Of a stretch of 64,000 nt of DNA, positions 25,987 through 35,195 are shown piece by piece. The DNA is from Herbaspirillum sp. RV1423. Lineage in GTDB: Bacteria; Pseudomonadota; Gammaproteobacteria; Burkholderiales; Burkholderiaceae_D. Positions within the stretch are counted from its first letter, which is position 1, and each line of letters opens with the position of its first letter. Location of the stretch: contig NZ_CBXX010000036.1 in the NCBI RefSeq assembly GCF_000577615.1, forward strand, positions 1 to 64,000, given 5' to 3'. A program made the position numbers and the translations under genes. Below the pieces are notes generated by a model. It worked only from the letters and a program-made list of their open reading frames with translations, did no database searches and was not told the DNA's origin.

Positions 25987-26745
25987 ATGAGTTCATTTCA
26001 TCCTGTCAGCGTCACTCGTCTCTATCGCATGATTGCTGATCAGATTGCCTGCCGCATTCGCGCTGAAGATTTTCGTCCCGGGGAGCGCCTCCCTTCGGAG
26101 CGCGAACTGGCCGAGCAACTGCAAGTGAGCCGGCCGTCCATCCGCGAAGCCTTGATTGCGCTGGAAATCGAGGGCTATGTGGAGGTGCGGGTGGGGACCG
26201 GCGTGTTCGTTACGCAGCGTCGCATGGACCGAACTGCGGGACTGGAATGTGCGGTCAGCGAAGTCGGCCCCTTCGATCTGCTGGCTGCGCGTTTGCTGGT
26301 TGAGCCCGAATGCGCGGCGCTGGCGGCGCGCCATGCAACCCAGACGCAGTTGGCGGCGATTGACCTGGCGGCACGCAATTTGCATGGATCCGTCACGCCG
26401 CGTGCGCACGATCGCGCATTTCATCTGGCGATTGCGGAAGGTTGCGGCAATCCGGCGCTGGTCAGTACGGTCATGCATCTGATGCAGTTGCGCGACAGCA
26501 GTAATGTACTGAAACGGCTTGAGCAACATTTCGTGACCAATCAGGTATGGCAGCAGGCTGCTGATGAACACGAGTTGATATCGCGCGCAATCCGTACCGG
26601 CGACGAGCAAGCCGCGCGCCATGTGGCCCGGTTGCACCTGACAGATATTCAGGACCGCTTGCATCGTGACTTCGGCAGCGACCCGATGCAAATGGAACGC
26701 AGCCTCGGTGCTGTAGCCATTGCCGGGCAAATGCCCGGCCGGTAG
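25987..26745 (+). CDS. GntR-family (FCD) transcriptional regulator 1
   Basis: A 252-residue DNA-binding repressor. The winged helix covers residues 5-75 (GERLPSERELAEQLQVSRPSIREALIALEIEG). The C-terminal all-helical FCD ligand domain follows, with its metal/ligand residues in RAHDRAFHLAIAEGCGNPALV and HELISRAIRTGDEQAARH. The start is placed at MSSFHPVSVTRLYRMIADQIA because the paralogue at 27868 begins identically. It and the next gene (CitE-like) form one transcript. It probably senses the pathway substrate and acts at the TGGTMAGGCCA boxes, one of which precedes it. Confidence 0.9.
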   Translation: MSSFHPVSVTRLYRMIADQIACRIRAEDFRPGERLPSERELAEQLQVSRPSIREALIALEIEGYVEVRVGTGVFVTQRRMDRTAGLECAVSEVGPFDLLAARLLVEPECAALAARHATQTQLAAIDLAARNLHGSVTPRAHDRAFHLAIAEGCGNPALVSTVMHLMQLRDSSNVLKRLEQHFVTNQVWQQAADEHELISRAIRTGDEQAARHVARLHLTDIQDRLHRDFGSDPMQMERSLGAVAIAGQMPGR

Positions 26746-26793
26746 TTTCCCCCTTTAGTTAACCCATTAATTAAGAATGGCAAGAGAGTTGAA

Positions 26794-27729
26794 ATGACTT
26801 CACCTATGGTAACGCCGCCAATCCAGTCCGGCCAGGCAGCCGCCCCGACGACACGGCGTCCACCGACGCTGCGGCGCAGTTGGATGTTTGTTGCCGGCAT
26901 GGATCAGGCGGCGCACGCACGCGCTATTGCCGGCGGCGCCGATGTGGTGGTGGCCGACCTTGAAGAATTTACCGCTGCCGCCGACCGTCCCGAAGCGCGC
27001 TTGCGGATTGCCGCCATGATGGCGGATTGTCGTGCGCAGGGCGTAGTCGGCGCAGTGCGCGTCAATAAGCTGGAGCACGATGGTCATGCCGATTTGCGCG
27101 GCGTCATGGCTGGCCATCCCGATGTCGTGTTTCTGCCGCATGTGGACCGGGCTGAGCAGATTGTCGCGCTGGCTGCGGAAATTTCCTTGCTGGAAGCCGA
27201 TTACGGTATTGCGCCCGGCAGCACGGAGATTGCGCCGACTATCGAGTCGGCGGCCGGTATGCTGGCGTTGAGCGCCATATTCAACGCCAGTCCGCGCGTC
27301 ACTTCATGTCTGCTTGCCGCCGAAGATTTTGCCGCGAGCCTTGGTGCCGAGCGCGGCGCCGATGGCATCGAATTGCGTTATGCGCGCTCGCGTTTCCTGC
27401 TCGAATGCGTGGCCGCCGGCGTTGTCGCCATCGATTGTCCATGCACCTTTCGCAACACGACGACGTTGACTGGTGATCTTGAAGTGGCGCGCCGACTTGG
27501 CTTCAAGAGCAAGTGCGTGGTCTTTCCGGAGCATGTCGCGTTGCTCAATGCGGCATTCACGCCATCAGTAGAGCAAGTCCGTGCGGCAGAACAATTGTGC
27601 GGCGCGTTTGAGCGGCAAAAGAGCGCGCCGCCCGCCGATCTGGCATTGTGGATTGATGCGCCGCTATACAATAACGCGCGTCGATTGCTGGCGCGTCACG
27701 CTGAAATGGATGGGTGGCGCTCCAACTGA
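26794..27729 (+). CDS. HpcH/HpaI-family (CitE-like) lyase
   Basis: A 311-residue protein of the citrate lyase beta/malyl-CoA lyase family, which splits or forms C-C bonds in beta-hydroxyacyl-CoA or free hydroxy acids. Family blocks are clear: RRSWMFVAGMDQAAHARAI (phosphate-binding start), DVVVADLEEF (metal-site acids), VNKLEHDGHADLRGV, EIAPTIESAAGM and the DFAASLGAERGADG region. The N-terminal 25 residues are a Pro/Thr-rich extension. It is cotranscribed with GntR regulator 1 (48-bp gap). The exact substrate cannot be read; a carbon-skeleton cleavage late in the local catabolic route is a reasonable inference. Confidence 0.82.
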   Translation: MTSPMVTPPIQSGQAAAPTTRRPPTLRRSWMFVAGMDQAAHARAIAGGADVVVADLEEFTAAADRPEARLRIAAMMADCRAQGVVGAVRVNKLEHDGHADLRGVMAGHPDVVFLPHVDRAEQIVALAAEISLLEADYGIAPGSTEIAPTIESAAGMLALSAIFNASPRVTSCLLAAEDFAASLGAERGADGIELRYARSRFLLECVAAGVVAIDCPCTFRNTTTLTGDLEVARRLGFKSKCVVFPEHVALLNAAFTPSVEQVRAAEQLCGAFERQKSAPPADLALWIDAPLYNNARRLLARHAEMDGWRSN

Positions 27730-27788
27730 CGGCAATGGCGGCAGTGCTGCGACGCAGCTTGACACGGTTTTGCTTCGAGGTATATTGC

Positions 27789-27799
27789 TGGCCTGACCA
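27789..27799. promoter_or_regulatory. GntR-type operator box 4 (second gntR gene)
   Basis: The sequence is TGGCCTGACCA, in reverse-complement orientation to box 2 and with nearly the same flanks. It lies 69 bp before the second GntR start, almost the same distance as box 3 from the first. Confidence 0.62.
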
Positions 27800-27867
27800 C
27801 CTGATAACTGGAGTTCATGTGTATTCGCATAGCCAGATCATCAGCACCACTTTTTTATAGATTAGCC

Positions 27868-28623
27868 ATGAGTTCATTTCATCCTGTCAGCGTTACCCGT
27901 CTTTACCGTATGATCGCCGATCAGATCGCCGGTCGTATCCGTGCCGGCGATTTTCGCGTCGGCGAGCGGCTGCCGTCCGAGCGCGAACTGGTCGAGCAGT
28001 TGCAGGTCAGCCGTCCGTCCATTCGTGAAGCGCTGATCGCTCTGGAAATCGAGGGCTATGTGGAAGTACGGGTCGGCACCGGCGTATTTGTGACCCTGCC
28101 CAAACAGCGCGACGAAACTGCGGTCAGTTCCGAGGCGCAGGTGCCTTACGAAGATGTCGGTCCCTTCGATCTGATGGCGACCCGTTTGCTGATCGAGCCG
28201 GAATGCGCCGCACTGGCCGCCGCCAATGCCTCGCAACAGCAACTGGCGGCAATGACTGCCGCGGCCGCCAGCATGCCTGGTTCAGCCAATCCGCGTTTGC
28301 ATGACCGGGCGTTTCATCTGGCTATTGCGGAAGCCAGCGGCAATGTGGCCTTATCCAGCACCGTATTGCATTTATTGAATCTGCGTGACAGCAGCGCCAT
28401 GCTGAACCGGCTGGAAGAGCACTTCGTCACACACCAGGTTTGGCAGCTCGCCGAGGTTGAACATGATCGCGTGCTGCAAGCGATCCGGGCAGGCGACGCT
28501 GCTGGCGCGCGACAAGCGATGTACCTGCATTTGAATAGCATTCTGGATCGGCTGCGCAAAGACTTCAGCAACGATGATGCGGTGTTGTCAGGGATGCGGC
28601 TGGTAGCAGGAAAGGCGCTCTGA
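27868..28623 (+). CDS. GntR-family (FCD) transcriptional regulator 2
   Basis: A 251-residue paralogue of regulator 1. The first 75 residues are nearly the same, including RPSIREALIALEIEGYVEVRVGTGVFVT, so both should bind the same DNA site. The FCD domains differ more, which points to different or modified ligands. Ligand-domain residues appear in RLHDRAFHLAIAEASGN and VEHDRVLQAIRAGDAAGARQ. A strong terminator follows at 28671-28701, so it is a single-gene unit. Gene duplication with the operator carried along is the simplest explanation. Confidence 0.9.
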   Translation: MSSFHPVSVTRLYRMIADQIAGRIRAGDFRVGERLPSERELVEQLQVSRPSIREALIALEIEGYVEVRVGTGVFVTLPKQRDETAVSSEAQVPYEDVGPFDLMATRLLIEPECAALAAANASQQQLAAMTAAAASMPGSANPRLHDRAFHLAIAEASGNVALSSTVLHLLNLRDSSAMLNRLEEHFVTHQVWQLAEVEHDRVLQAIRAGDAAGARQAMYLHLNSILDRLRKDFSNDDAVLSGMRLVAGKAL

Positions 28624-28670
28624 TCGCACTGGTGCGTCGGCACTGAAACGGTGACGGCCAAGTATGTCAC

Positions 28671-28701
28671 GCCCCTGATCTGTGCATCCGGGGCTTTTTT
28701 T
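28671..28701 (+). terminator. Rho-independent terminator after second gntR gene
   Basis: Stem GCCCC / GGGGC, extendable by TGA/TCC pairing, then seven T (28695-28701). It separates the regulator from the catabolic operon that starts at 28867. Confidence 0.8.
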
Positions 28702-28769
28702 AGCTCGATTTAGTCAAATCTTTTTGCTTTGGTCTGGCATGTAATTTGCTGATATCTTTTTAACGCAGG

Positions 28770-28780
28770 TGGCCTTACCA
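28770..28780. promoter_or_regulatory. GntR-type operator box 5 (catabolic operon)
   Basis: The sequence is TGGCCTTACCA inside the palindrome GGTGGCCTTACCACC. It lies 87 bp before the ThDP-enzyme start and is the most symmetric of the five boxes. It links the catabolic operon to the same regulators. Confidence 0.68.
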
Positions 28781-28866
28781 CCTTACTATCAAGCTGTTTT
28801 GTTTTTACGGCAATGCGAGGTAAGAGTGGCAAAACTCTCTGTATTCATTATTCAGGTGATAACAAT

Positions 28867-30570
28867 ATGACAGCATTATCAGTCGCTCCGCGCAACGGCG
28901 GTCAAATCTTGATGCAGCAATTGCGCGAGCACGGCGTCAAGCGGGTATTTCTGGTGCCCGGCGAAAGCTATCTGCCGTGCATTGACGCCCTCAATGAGCA
29001 TCAGGACGTGATGGAAAGCATCGTTTGCAGGCAAGAAGGCGGTGCCGCCTATATGGCTGAAGCCTACGGCAAGCTGACCGGCGAACCAGGCATCTGCTTC
29101 GTCACGCGCGGTCCGGGCGCCACCAACGCCAGCATTGGCGTGCACACTGCGTTTCAGGATTCGACGCCGATGATTCTGTTCGTCGGTCAGGTCGGCAACG
29201 ATTTTTACGAGCGCGAGGCATTCCAGGAAATCGACTATCGCCGCATGTTTGGTCAAATGACCAAATGGGTCGCGCAAATCGATCGCACCGAACGCATTCC
29301 GGAATTCATCGCACGCGCGTTTGCGGTCGCCACCAGCGGCCGCCCCGGGCCGGTAGTGCTGGCATTGCCTGAAGACACGCTGTGGGGCATGGCGCAAGTG
29401 GCGGACATGCCGCGTTACCGGCGCGCCCAGAGCAATCCCGGCGTGGCTGATATTGCGCATATGCGCGAACTGATCGAGGCAGCCGAGCGGCCATTCATGA
29501 TTGTCGGCGGCCACGGTTGGACGCAACAGGCCAGCGCGCGGTTGCAGGGCTTTGCCGAACGTTTCGATTTGCCCGTCGGAGTGGCATGGCGACGGTTGGA
29601 GTGCTTCGATCATCGCCATCCGAATTTTGCCGGTCATGTCGGCTGGGGCATGAGTGCCGAGTTGCGCACCCGCATTGCCGACGCCGATCTGCTCCTTTCG
29701 GTCTGCAGCCGACTCGGCGAAGCCACTACGGAAGGCTATTCCGTGGTGACCAGTCCATTGCCAAGACAAAAGCTGATTCACGTCTATCCGGACCCGCAAG
29801 AGCTGGGCCGGGTATTCATGCCGACCCAGGGCATCGTGGCGGATCCGGCCGGTTTTTCTGAACAGATCGCGGGTTTGCAGCCGACCCGGCCGCCCGCATG
29901 GTCCGCCGCAACCCGCGCCGCCAACACTGAATATCTGCGCACGCTGCAGCCATTGGATGCGCCGGGGGCGATGAATCTGAATGCAGCGGCAGCGCATCTC
30001 AATGCAGTGCTGCCCAAGGATGCATGCATCACTGTCGGCGCGGGTAATTACGCGCTGTATCCGCATCGCTACCGGCAATTCTGCGGCGTTGGCAGCAGTC
30101 TGGCGCCGGCGCTGGGGGCGATGGGTTACGGCTTGCCTGCGGCGATTTCAGCCAAGCTGGAAAAGCGCGACCGCACCGTGGTGTGCTACGCCGGCGACGG
30201 CTGTTTCCAGATGAATCTGCAAGAGTTGGGCGTAGCCATGCAATACCGGCTCGGCATCATCGTGCTGGTGTTCAACAACGGCATGTGGGGAACCATACGG
30301 GCACACCAGGAACGTGATTTCCCGGCCCGGGCGATCGCGCTCAATTTCGATAACCCGGAATTTACCGACATCGCGCGTGCATATCGCGGCTACGGCGAGA
30401 TCGTCAATAAGACGGAAGATTTCGCCGCTGCCTTTGAGCGGGCGCGCGCCTTCGCCGACCGCGAGCAGTTGCCGGCGTTGCTGGAGATCCGTTACGACCC
30501 GGATGGCATTGCGCCCGGGGATACCTTGTCCGGCATTCGCCGGGCCGCGCTGCAAAAGCAACAGGCATAA
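28867..30570 (+). CDS. Thiamine-diphosphate enzyme, acetolactate synthase-like
   Basis: A 567-residue ThDP-dependent enzyme with the three-domain layout of acetolactate synthase, glyoxylate carboligase and related decarboxylases. The catalytic Glu that activates the cofactor is in CRQEGGAAYMAEAYGKLTG (about 53). The pyrophosphate/Mg motif reads YAGDGCFQMN and ends at VLVFNNGMWG. No small regulatory subunit gene is nearby, so a catabolic decarboxylase/carboligase is more likely than a biosynthetic role. The start at 28867 has AGGTGATAACA before it. It leads an operon with the amidohydrolase and aldehyde dehydrogenase. Confidence 0.87.
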   Translation: MTALSVAPRNGGQILMQQLREHGVKRVFLVPGESYLPCIDALNEHQDVMESIVCRQEGGAAYMAEAYGKLTGEPGICFVTRGPGATNASIGVHTAFQDSTPMILFVGQVGNDFYEREAFQEIDYRRMFGQMTKWVAQIDRTERIPEFIARAFAVATSGRPGPVVLALPEDTLWGMAQVADMPRYRRAQSNPGVADIAHMRELIEAAERPFMIVGGHGWTQQASARLQGFAERFDLPVGVAWRRLECFDHRHPNFAGHVGWGMSAELRTRIADADLLLSVCSRLGEATTEGYSVVTSPLPRQKLIHVYPDPQELGRVFMPTQGIVADPAGFSEQIAGLQPTRPPAWSAATRAANTEYLRTLQPLDAPGAMNLNAAAAHLNAVLPKDACITVGAGNYALYPHRYRQFCGVGSSLAPALGAMGYGLPAAISAKLEKRDRTVVCYAGDGCFQMNLQELGVAMQYRLGIIVLVFNNGMWGTIRAHQERDFPARAIALNFDNPEFTDIARAYRGYGEIVNKTEDFAAAFERARAFADREQLPALLEIRYDPDGIAPGDTLSGIRRAALQKQQA

Positions 30571-30630
30571 CACTTCATTACCGGTCTGCGCGGACGTACT
30601 GCGCAGCAAGACAGTTAGGAGAGCATTGGC

Positions 30631-31875
30631 ATGGCAAGCAACGAACTGGCGATAAACGGCGACCGCCTGTGGCACTCGCTGATGGAACTGGCGCAAATCG
30701 GCGCCACCGAGAAGGGCGGCAATTGCCGTTTGGCGTTGACCGCACTCGATGGCGCCGGGCGCGATCTGGTGGTGGGCTGGATGAAACAGGCCGGCCTCAC
30801 CATCCGGGTCGATCAGATCGGCAATATCTTCGGCCGCCGCGCCGGGCGCGATGAAGCGCTGGCGCCGGTGATGACCGGCAGTCATATCGATACGCAACCG
30901 ACCGGCGGCAAGTTTGACGGTTGCTATGGCGTATTGGCCGGACTGGAAGTAATGCGCTGTCTGCAAGAAAACAATGTGCAGACCGAAGCGCCGCTGGAAC
31001 TGGCCATCTGGACCAATGAAGAAGGTTCCCGGTTCGTACCGGTGATGATGGGCTCCGGCGTGTTTGCCGGCAAATTCACGCTCGATGCGGCGCTGGAGGC
31101 CAGGGATCTGGCTGGTCTGTCGGTGCGCGATGAATTGCGCAGGATCGGTTATGCCGGTACCGATCCGGTCGGCGGCCGTCCGATTGGAGCCTATTTCGAG
31201 GCGCATATCGAACAAGGTCCGATACTCGAACATGAAGGCAAAGTGATCGGCGTGGTTACCGGATCGCTGGGCGTGCGCTGGTACGACGTCACCGTCACAG
31301 GAATGGAGATGCATGCCGGACCGACGCCAATGCCGATTCGCAAGGATGCCTTGTTCGCCGCCACTCATCTGATGCAGGAAGTGATACATCTGGCCAATGA
31401 CAACCAGCCGCATGGACGTGGCACCGTTGGCGCGGTGCAGATTCATCCCGGCTCGCGCAATGTCATTCCCGGTCAGGTGACCTTTACTGTCGATATCCGC
31501 CACCAGGACGAAGCCACACTGGACCGCATGGATCAGCACTGGCGTCAGGCTTGCGTCAATGCGCAAGAAGAATTCGGCCTCAAGGTGCAGTTGACCGATG
31601 TGCAGTATTTCAAGCCGACGCCGTTTGATCCAGCACTGGTCGGCATGATCCGCGAAGGTGCGGCAGCAGCGGGGCTGTCGCACATGGATATCGTCACCGG
31701 CGCCGGTCACGATGCGGTCTATATCGCGTCGCTTGCGCCGACCGCCATGATCTTCGTTCCGTGCAAAGACGGCGTCAGCCACAACGAGATTGAAGATGCA
31801 AAACCGGAAGATCTGGAAGCCGGCTGCAATGTCTTGCTGGCTGCAATGCTCGCGCGCTCCGGCCGCCTCGCGTGA
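30631..31875 (+). CDS. N-carbamoyl-amino-acid amidohydrolase family (M20)
   Basis: A 414-residue zinc amidohydrolase of the hydantoinase/carbamoylase group, which includes L-carbamoylase, beta-ureidopropionase and allantoate amidohydrolase. The metal site is visible in MTGSHIDTQPTGGKFDG (His and Asp) and IWTNEEGSRF (Glu pair); later HIEQGPILEHEG and DIVTGAGHDAVY supply more ligands and the dimer-lid His. It would release ammonia and CO2 from a carbamoylated amino acid. With the aldehyde dehydrogenase and aminotransferase next door, degradation of a carbamoyl-beta- or gamma-amino acid is a reasonable inference. Confidence 0.88.
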   Translation: MASNELAINGDRLWHSLMELAQIGATEKGGNCRLALTALDGAGRDLVVGWMKQAGLTIRVDQIGNIFGRRAGRDEALAPVMTGSHIDTQPTGGKFDGCYGVLAGLEVMRCLQENNVQTEAPLELAIWTNEEGSRFVPVMMGSGVFAGKFTLDAALEARDLAGLSVRDELRRIGYAGTDPVGGRPIGAYFEAHIEQGPILEHEGKVIGVVTGSLGVRWYDVTVTGMEMHAGPTPMPIRKDALFAATHLMQEVIHLANDNQPHGRGTVGAVQIHPGSRNVIPGQVTFTVDIRHQDEATLDRMDQHWRQACVNAQEEFGLKVQLTDVQYFKPTPFDPALVGMIREGAAAAGLSHMDIVTGAGHDAVYIASLAPTAMIFVPCKDGVSHNEIEDAKPEDLEAGCNVLLAAMLARSGRLA

Positions 31876-31923
31876 GCGCTTGCAAGTGCGCATCATCCCT
31901 GTCCATCTGCAATGGAGCACACC

Positions 31924-33423
31924 ATGAAACTGAATGATCTGGCTTATTGGCAAGAACGCGCCGCATCTCTGTCGATTCAACGCCTGGCCTATATTGATGG
32001 CCGTTTCGTCGACGCTGTCAGCGGCGCCACTTTCGCCGCCTTCAGCCCGATTGACGGCCGCAAGCTGGCCGATGTGGCGGCATGCCAGAGCGAGGATGTT
32101 GATCTTGCCGTGGCTGCCGCACGCCGGGCATTTGAAGCTGGCGTGTGGTCGCGTCTGCATCCGCGCGAACGTAAGCAATGCCTGCTGCGCCTGTCGCAAC
32201 TGATTGCACAGCATGGCGAAGAGCTGGCCTTGCTGGAAACGCTGGACATGGGCAAGCCGATTGCCGACGCAGTGCTCTACGATGTTCCGGAAACAGTGAA
32301 GTGCTTTGCCTGGTATGCCGAGGCCATCGACAAGCAATACGACGAAATTGCACCCACCGGCGAAGACGCGCTGGCCACCATTACGCGCGAACCGGTAGGC
32401 GTGGTCGCCGCCGTGGTGCCATGGAATTATCCGTTGATGATGGCCGCCTGGAAAATCGCCCCGGCGCTGGCGGTCGGCAACAGCGTCGTTCTCAAACCGG
32501 CGGAGCAATCGTCGCTGAGCGCGCTGAAGCTGGCGGAGCTGGCGCAGCAGGCCGGCATTCCGGCTGGCGTGTTCAACGTGACGCCAGGATTGGGTGCGGC
32601 TGCCGGCAAAGCACTGGGCTTGCACATGGACGTGGACTGTATTGCGTTTACCGGCTCCACGCTGACCGGAAAGCGCTTCATGGAGTATTCCAGTCAATCC
32701 AATCTGAAGCGCGTCTGGCTCGAATGCGGCGGCAAATCGCCGCATATCGTATTCGATGACTGTCCTGATCTGGACAAGGCTGCGCAAGCCGCTGCCGCAG
32801 GCATTTTCAGCAATCAGGGTGAAGTCTGCATCGCCGGTTCGCGGCTCTACGTGCAGGACACCATCTACGACAGTTTCATGGCGCGCGTGCAGCACTTTGC
32901 CGGCGCCATGTCGCCCGGCGATCCCCTGGACCCGCGCGTGGCGATGGGCGCCATTGTGGACGAACCGCAGATGCGCAAGGTGCTGGCCTACATCGATGCC
33001 GGCGTGCGCGAAGGCGCGGCCTTGCGCAGTGGCGGCAAACAGGTGCGCAGCGCCAGCGGCGGTTACTACATCGAACCCACCATCTTTGATTGCAGCAGCC
33101 AGGATTTAAGCATTGTGCGCGAAGAGATATTCGGACCGGTGCTGGCGGCTCAGAAGTTTTCCACCGAAGAACAGGCGATTGCGCTGGCCAATGATTCGCA
33201 ATATGGCCTCGGATCCGGCTTGTGGACGGCCAATCTGGGGCGTGCGCATCGCGTTTCGCGACGGCTGCGCGCGGGGCTCGTATGGGTCAACTGCTATATG
33301 GACGGAGACATCACCGTACCGTTCGGCGGCGTCAAGCAATCCGGCTTCGGTCGTGACAAGTCTTTGCATGCATTGGACAAATACAGCGATCTGAAGACCA
33401 CCTGGTTCAACCTCGGGTCATAG
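31924..33423 (+). CDS. NAD(P)-dependent aldehyde dehydrogenase (PuuC-like)
   Basis: A 499-residue aldehyde dehydrogenase. The catalytic Glu is in LECGGKSPHIVF and the catalytic Cys in NQGEVCIAGSR; the cofactor region reads VPWNYPLMMAAWKIAPALA and FTGSTLTGKRF. Sequence around RLAYIDGRFVDA and YDEIAPTGEDALATITREP resembles gamma-glutamyl-aminobutyraldehyde dehydrogenases. It is in line with the GABA aminotransferase gene and could oxidise the semialdehyde that enzyme makes, which would explain why the neighbouring gabD could decay. The start at 31924 has GGAG 8 bp before it. Confidence 0.9.
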   Translation: MKLNDLAYWQERAASLSIQRLAYIDGRFVDAVSGATFAAFSPIDGRKLADVAACQSEDVDLAVAAARRAFEAGVWSRLHPRERKQCLLRLSQLIAQHGEELALLETLDMGKPIADAVLYDVPETVKCFAWYAEAIDKQYDEIAPTGEDALATITREPVGVVAAVVPWNYPLMMAAWKIAPALAVGNSVVLKPAEQSSLSALKLAELAQQAGIPAGVFNVTPGLGAAAGKALGLHMDVDCIAFTGSTLTGKRFMEYSSQSNLKRVWLECGGKSPHIVFDDCPDLDKAAQAAAAGIFSNQGEVCIAGSRLYVQDTIYDSFMARVQHFAGAMSPGDPLDPRVAMGAIVDEPQMRKVLAYIDAGVREGAALRSGGKQVRSASGGYYIEPTIFDCSSQDLSIVREEIFGPVLAAQKFSTEEQAIALANDSQYGLGSGLWTANLGRAHRVSRRLRAGLVWVNCYMDGDITVPFGGVKQSGFGRDKSLHALDKYSDLKTTWFNLGS

Positions 33424-33565
33424 CGGCAAGAAATCAGCAGCAGGGCGGCCGTCTTGCATTTTGTATCAAAGTCCAGCAGCAAGAGTTGTCCGGTTGTCAT
33501 GGCATGCAGGTGACAACCCGGCAGCGACCCAAGTTAACAGCATTGAATTCAAGGAGCAAACAGAA

Positions 33566-34834
33566 ATGAAAAATGCCGATTTACAGCAACGCAAGAATGC
33601 AGCAACCCCACGTGGAGTTGGCGTCATGTGCGACTTTTATGCCGCGCGCGCGGAAAATTCAGAATTATGGGATGTCGAAGGCCGTCGCTATATCGATTTC
33701 GCTGCGGGCATTGCCGTGCTCAACACCGGTCATCGTCATCCGAAGCTGGTGGCGGCAATCAAACAACAACTGGATCTGTTTACCCATACCGCCTATCAGA
33801 TCGTTCCCTACGCCAGTTACGTGGAACTGGCCGAGCGCATCAATGCATTGGCGCCGGGGACATTTTCCAAGAAGACGGCGCTGTTCAGCACCGGCGCCGA
33901 AGCGGTGGAAAACGCCATCAAGATAGCCCGCGCCGCGACCGCTCGTCCGGCCGTGATTGCATTCGCCGGCGGCTTTCATGGCCGCACCATGATGGGCATG
34001 GCCCTGACCGGAAAAGTGGCGCCCTACAAGATCGGCTTCGGGCCGTTCCCCGGCGAGGTTTATCACGTACCGTTCCCGGCCCCGCTGCATGGCGTGAGCA
34101 CCGAGGATTCGCTTGCAGCAATTCAGGCCTTGTTCAAGAGCGACGTTGATCCGAAGCGGGTGGCCGCCATCATCATCGAACCGGTACAGGGCGAAGGCGG
34201 ATTCAATCCGGCCCCGCCAGAGTTGATGATCGGCTTGCGCCGCCTCTGTGATGAACATGGCATTTTGCTGATCGCCGATGAAGTTCAGAGCGGCTTTGCC
34301 CGGACCGGGAAAATGTTCGCGATGGAACACTACAGCATCACTGCCGACCTGATCACCATGGCCAAGAGTCTGGCCGGCGGCATGCCGCTGGCGGCTGTCT
34401 GCGGTCGCGCCGAGATCATGGACGCACCCGCTCCGGGTGGCCTCGGCGGCACCTATGCCGGCAATCCGCTGGCGGTGGCCTCGGCATTGGCAGTGTTGGA
34501 TGTGATCAAGAATGAAAAACTGGTCGAGCGCGGTGCTCATCTGGGTGAAAAACTCAAGGCTTGTCTGAACGGATTGCGCGGCAGCATCGGCGCCATCGGC
34601 GAAGTGCGTGGTCCAGGCGCCATGGTGGCGGTGGAATTCGTCAAGCCCGGCACCAGCGAGCCGGACGCGGACTTTACCAAGCGCGTACAGACTCTGGCGT
34701 TGCAGAACGGCTTGCTGCTGCTTACCTGCGGTACCTACGGCAACGTGATTCGTTTCCTGTTCCCATTGACGATTCAGGACCAAGTCATGGACGAGGCATT
34801 GCAAATATTGAGCACTGCGCTGCACGCTGCCTGA
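33566..34834 (+). CDS. gabT: 4-aminobutyrate aminotransferase
   Basis: A 422-residue class III PLP aminotransferase that moves the amino group of GABA to 2-oxoglutarate, giving succinate semialdehyde. Visible are the cofactor-binding STGAEAVENAIKIARA, GFHGRTMMGMALTGK, the EPVQGEGGF block, LIADEVQSGFARTG and the PLP Lys in TMAKSLAGGMPLAAV. AAGGAG stands before the ATG at 33566; the frame is open to 33461 but without family resemblance. A terminator-like hairpin and a ruined gabD follow, so the classic gabT-gabD pair once existed here. Confidence 0.92.
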   Translation: MKNADLQQRKNAATPRGVGVMCDFYAARAENSELWDVEGRRYIDFAAGIAVLNTGHRHPKLVAAIKQQLDLFTHTAYQIVPYASYVELAERINALAPGTFSKKTALFSTGAEAVENAIKIARAATARPAVIAFAGGFHGRTMMGMALTGKVAPYKIGFGPFPGEVYHVPFPAPLHGVSTEDSLAAIQALFKSDVDPKRVAAIIIEPVQGEGGFNPAPPELMIGLRRLCDEHGILLIADEVQSGFARTGKMFAMEHYSITADLITMAKSLAGGMPLAAVCGRAEIMDAPAPGGLGGTYAGNPLAVASALAVLDVIKNEKLVERGAHLGEKLKACLNGLRGSIGAIGEVRGPGAMVAVEFVKPGTSEPDADFTKRVQTLALQNGLLLLTCGTYGNVIRFLFPLTIQDQVMDEALQILSTALHAA

Positions 34835-34844
34835 AACTCCGACT

Positions 34845-34872
34845 GACGTCCTTGGCAGGGCGTCGGCTTTTC
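34845..34872 (+). terminator. Probable terminator after gabT
   Basis: Stem GACGTCC / GGGCGTC with one G-T pair and a 6-nt loop, followed by GGCTTTTC. The T-run is short, so it may be a partial terminator between gabT and the former gabD. Confidence 0.45.
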
Positions 34873-34882
34873 TATCGGAGAC

Positions 34883-35100
34883 ATGACGATGATGCAACTC
34901 AAGGACTCCTCTCTGTTCCGCCAGCAGGCGTATTTCAACGGCGACTGGTGAGATGCCAACGACGGCGCGTGCAACCGCGTGCGATTGCCGCCGCCGGGCA
35001 GGCCTGGAAGAACCGGATTGTGCCGACCAAGGAAGCAATCGGTGTTTGCGCTGCGATCACGCCGTGGAATTTTCAGGCTGCGATGATTACCCGCAAGCCA
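34883..35100 (+). pseudogene. gabD: Decayed succinate-semialdehyde dehydrogenase
   Basis: The first 22 codons (MTMMQLKDSSLFRQQAYFNG) match the start of GabD and are then stopped by TGA at 34949. Beyond it, fragments of the same protein continue in other frames: IAAAGQAWKNR and then PTKEAIGVCAAITPWNF, which is the substrate/cofactor region of aldehyde dehydrogenases. Large deletions separate the pieces and the C-terminal two thirds are gone. It is clearly non-functional. The ribosome site CGGAG remains. Confidence 0.85.
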
Positions 35101-35195
35101 GCCGAGGATTATTCATTCAGTAGGCAGGTTTCTTGCCTATCTCTGTATCTGTACTACATCGCAGTTCCGCAGTCTTTATCTCGAAAGGAAGGGTC

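Noticed and set aside
30148-32895. A 915-codon open frame on the minus strand
   Set aside because: It lies antisense to three well-supported enzymes with catalytic motifs. Long antisense frames are common in GC-rich DNA with strong third-position bias, and its translation shows no family features.
33665-35038. A 457-codon minus-strand frame over gabT
   Set aside because: gabT on the plus strand has all aminotransferase motifs; the minus frame has none.
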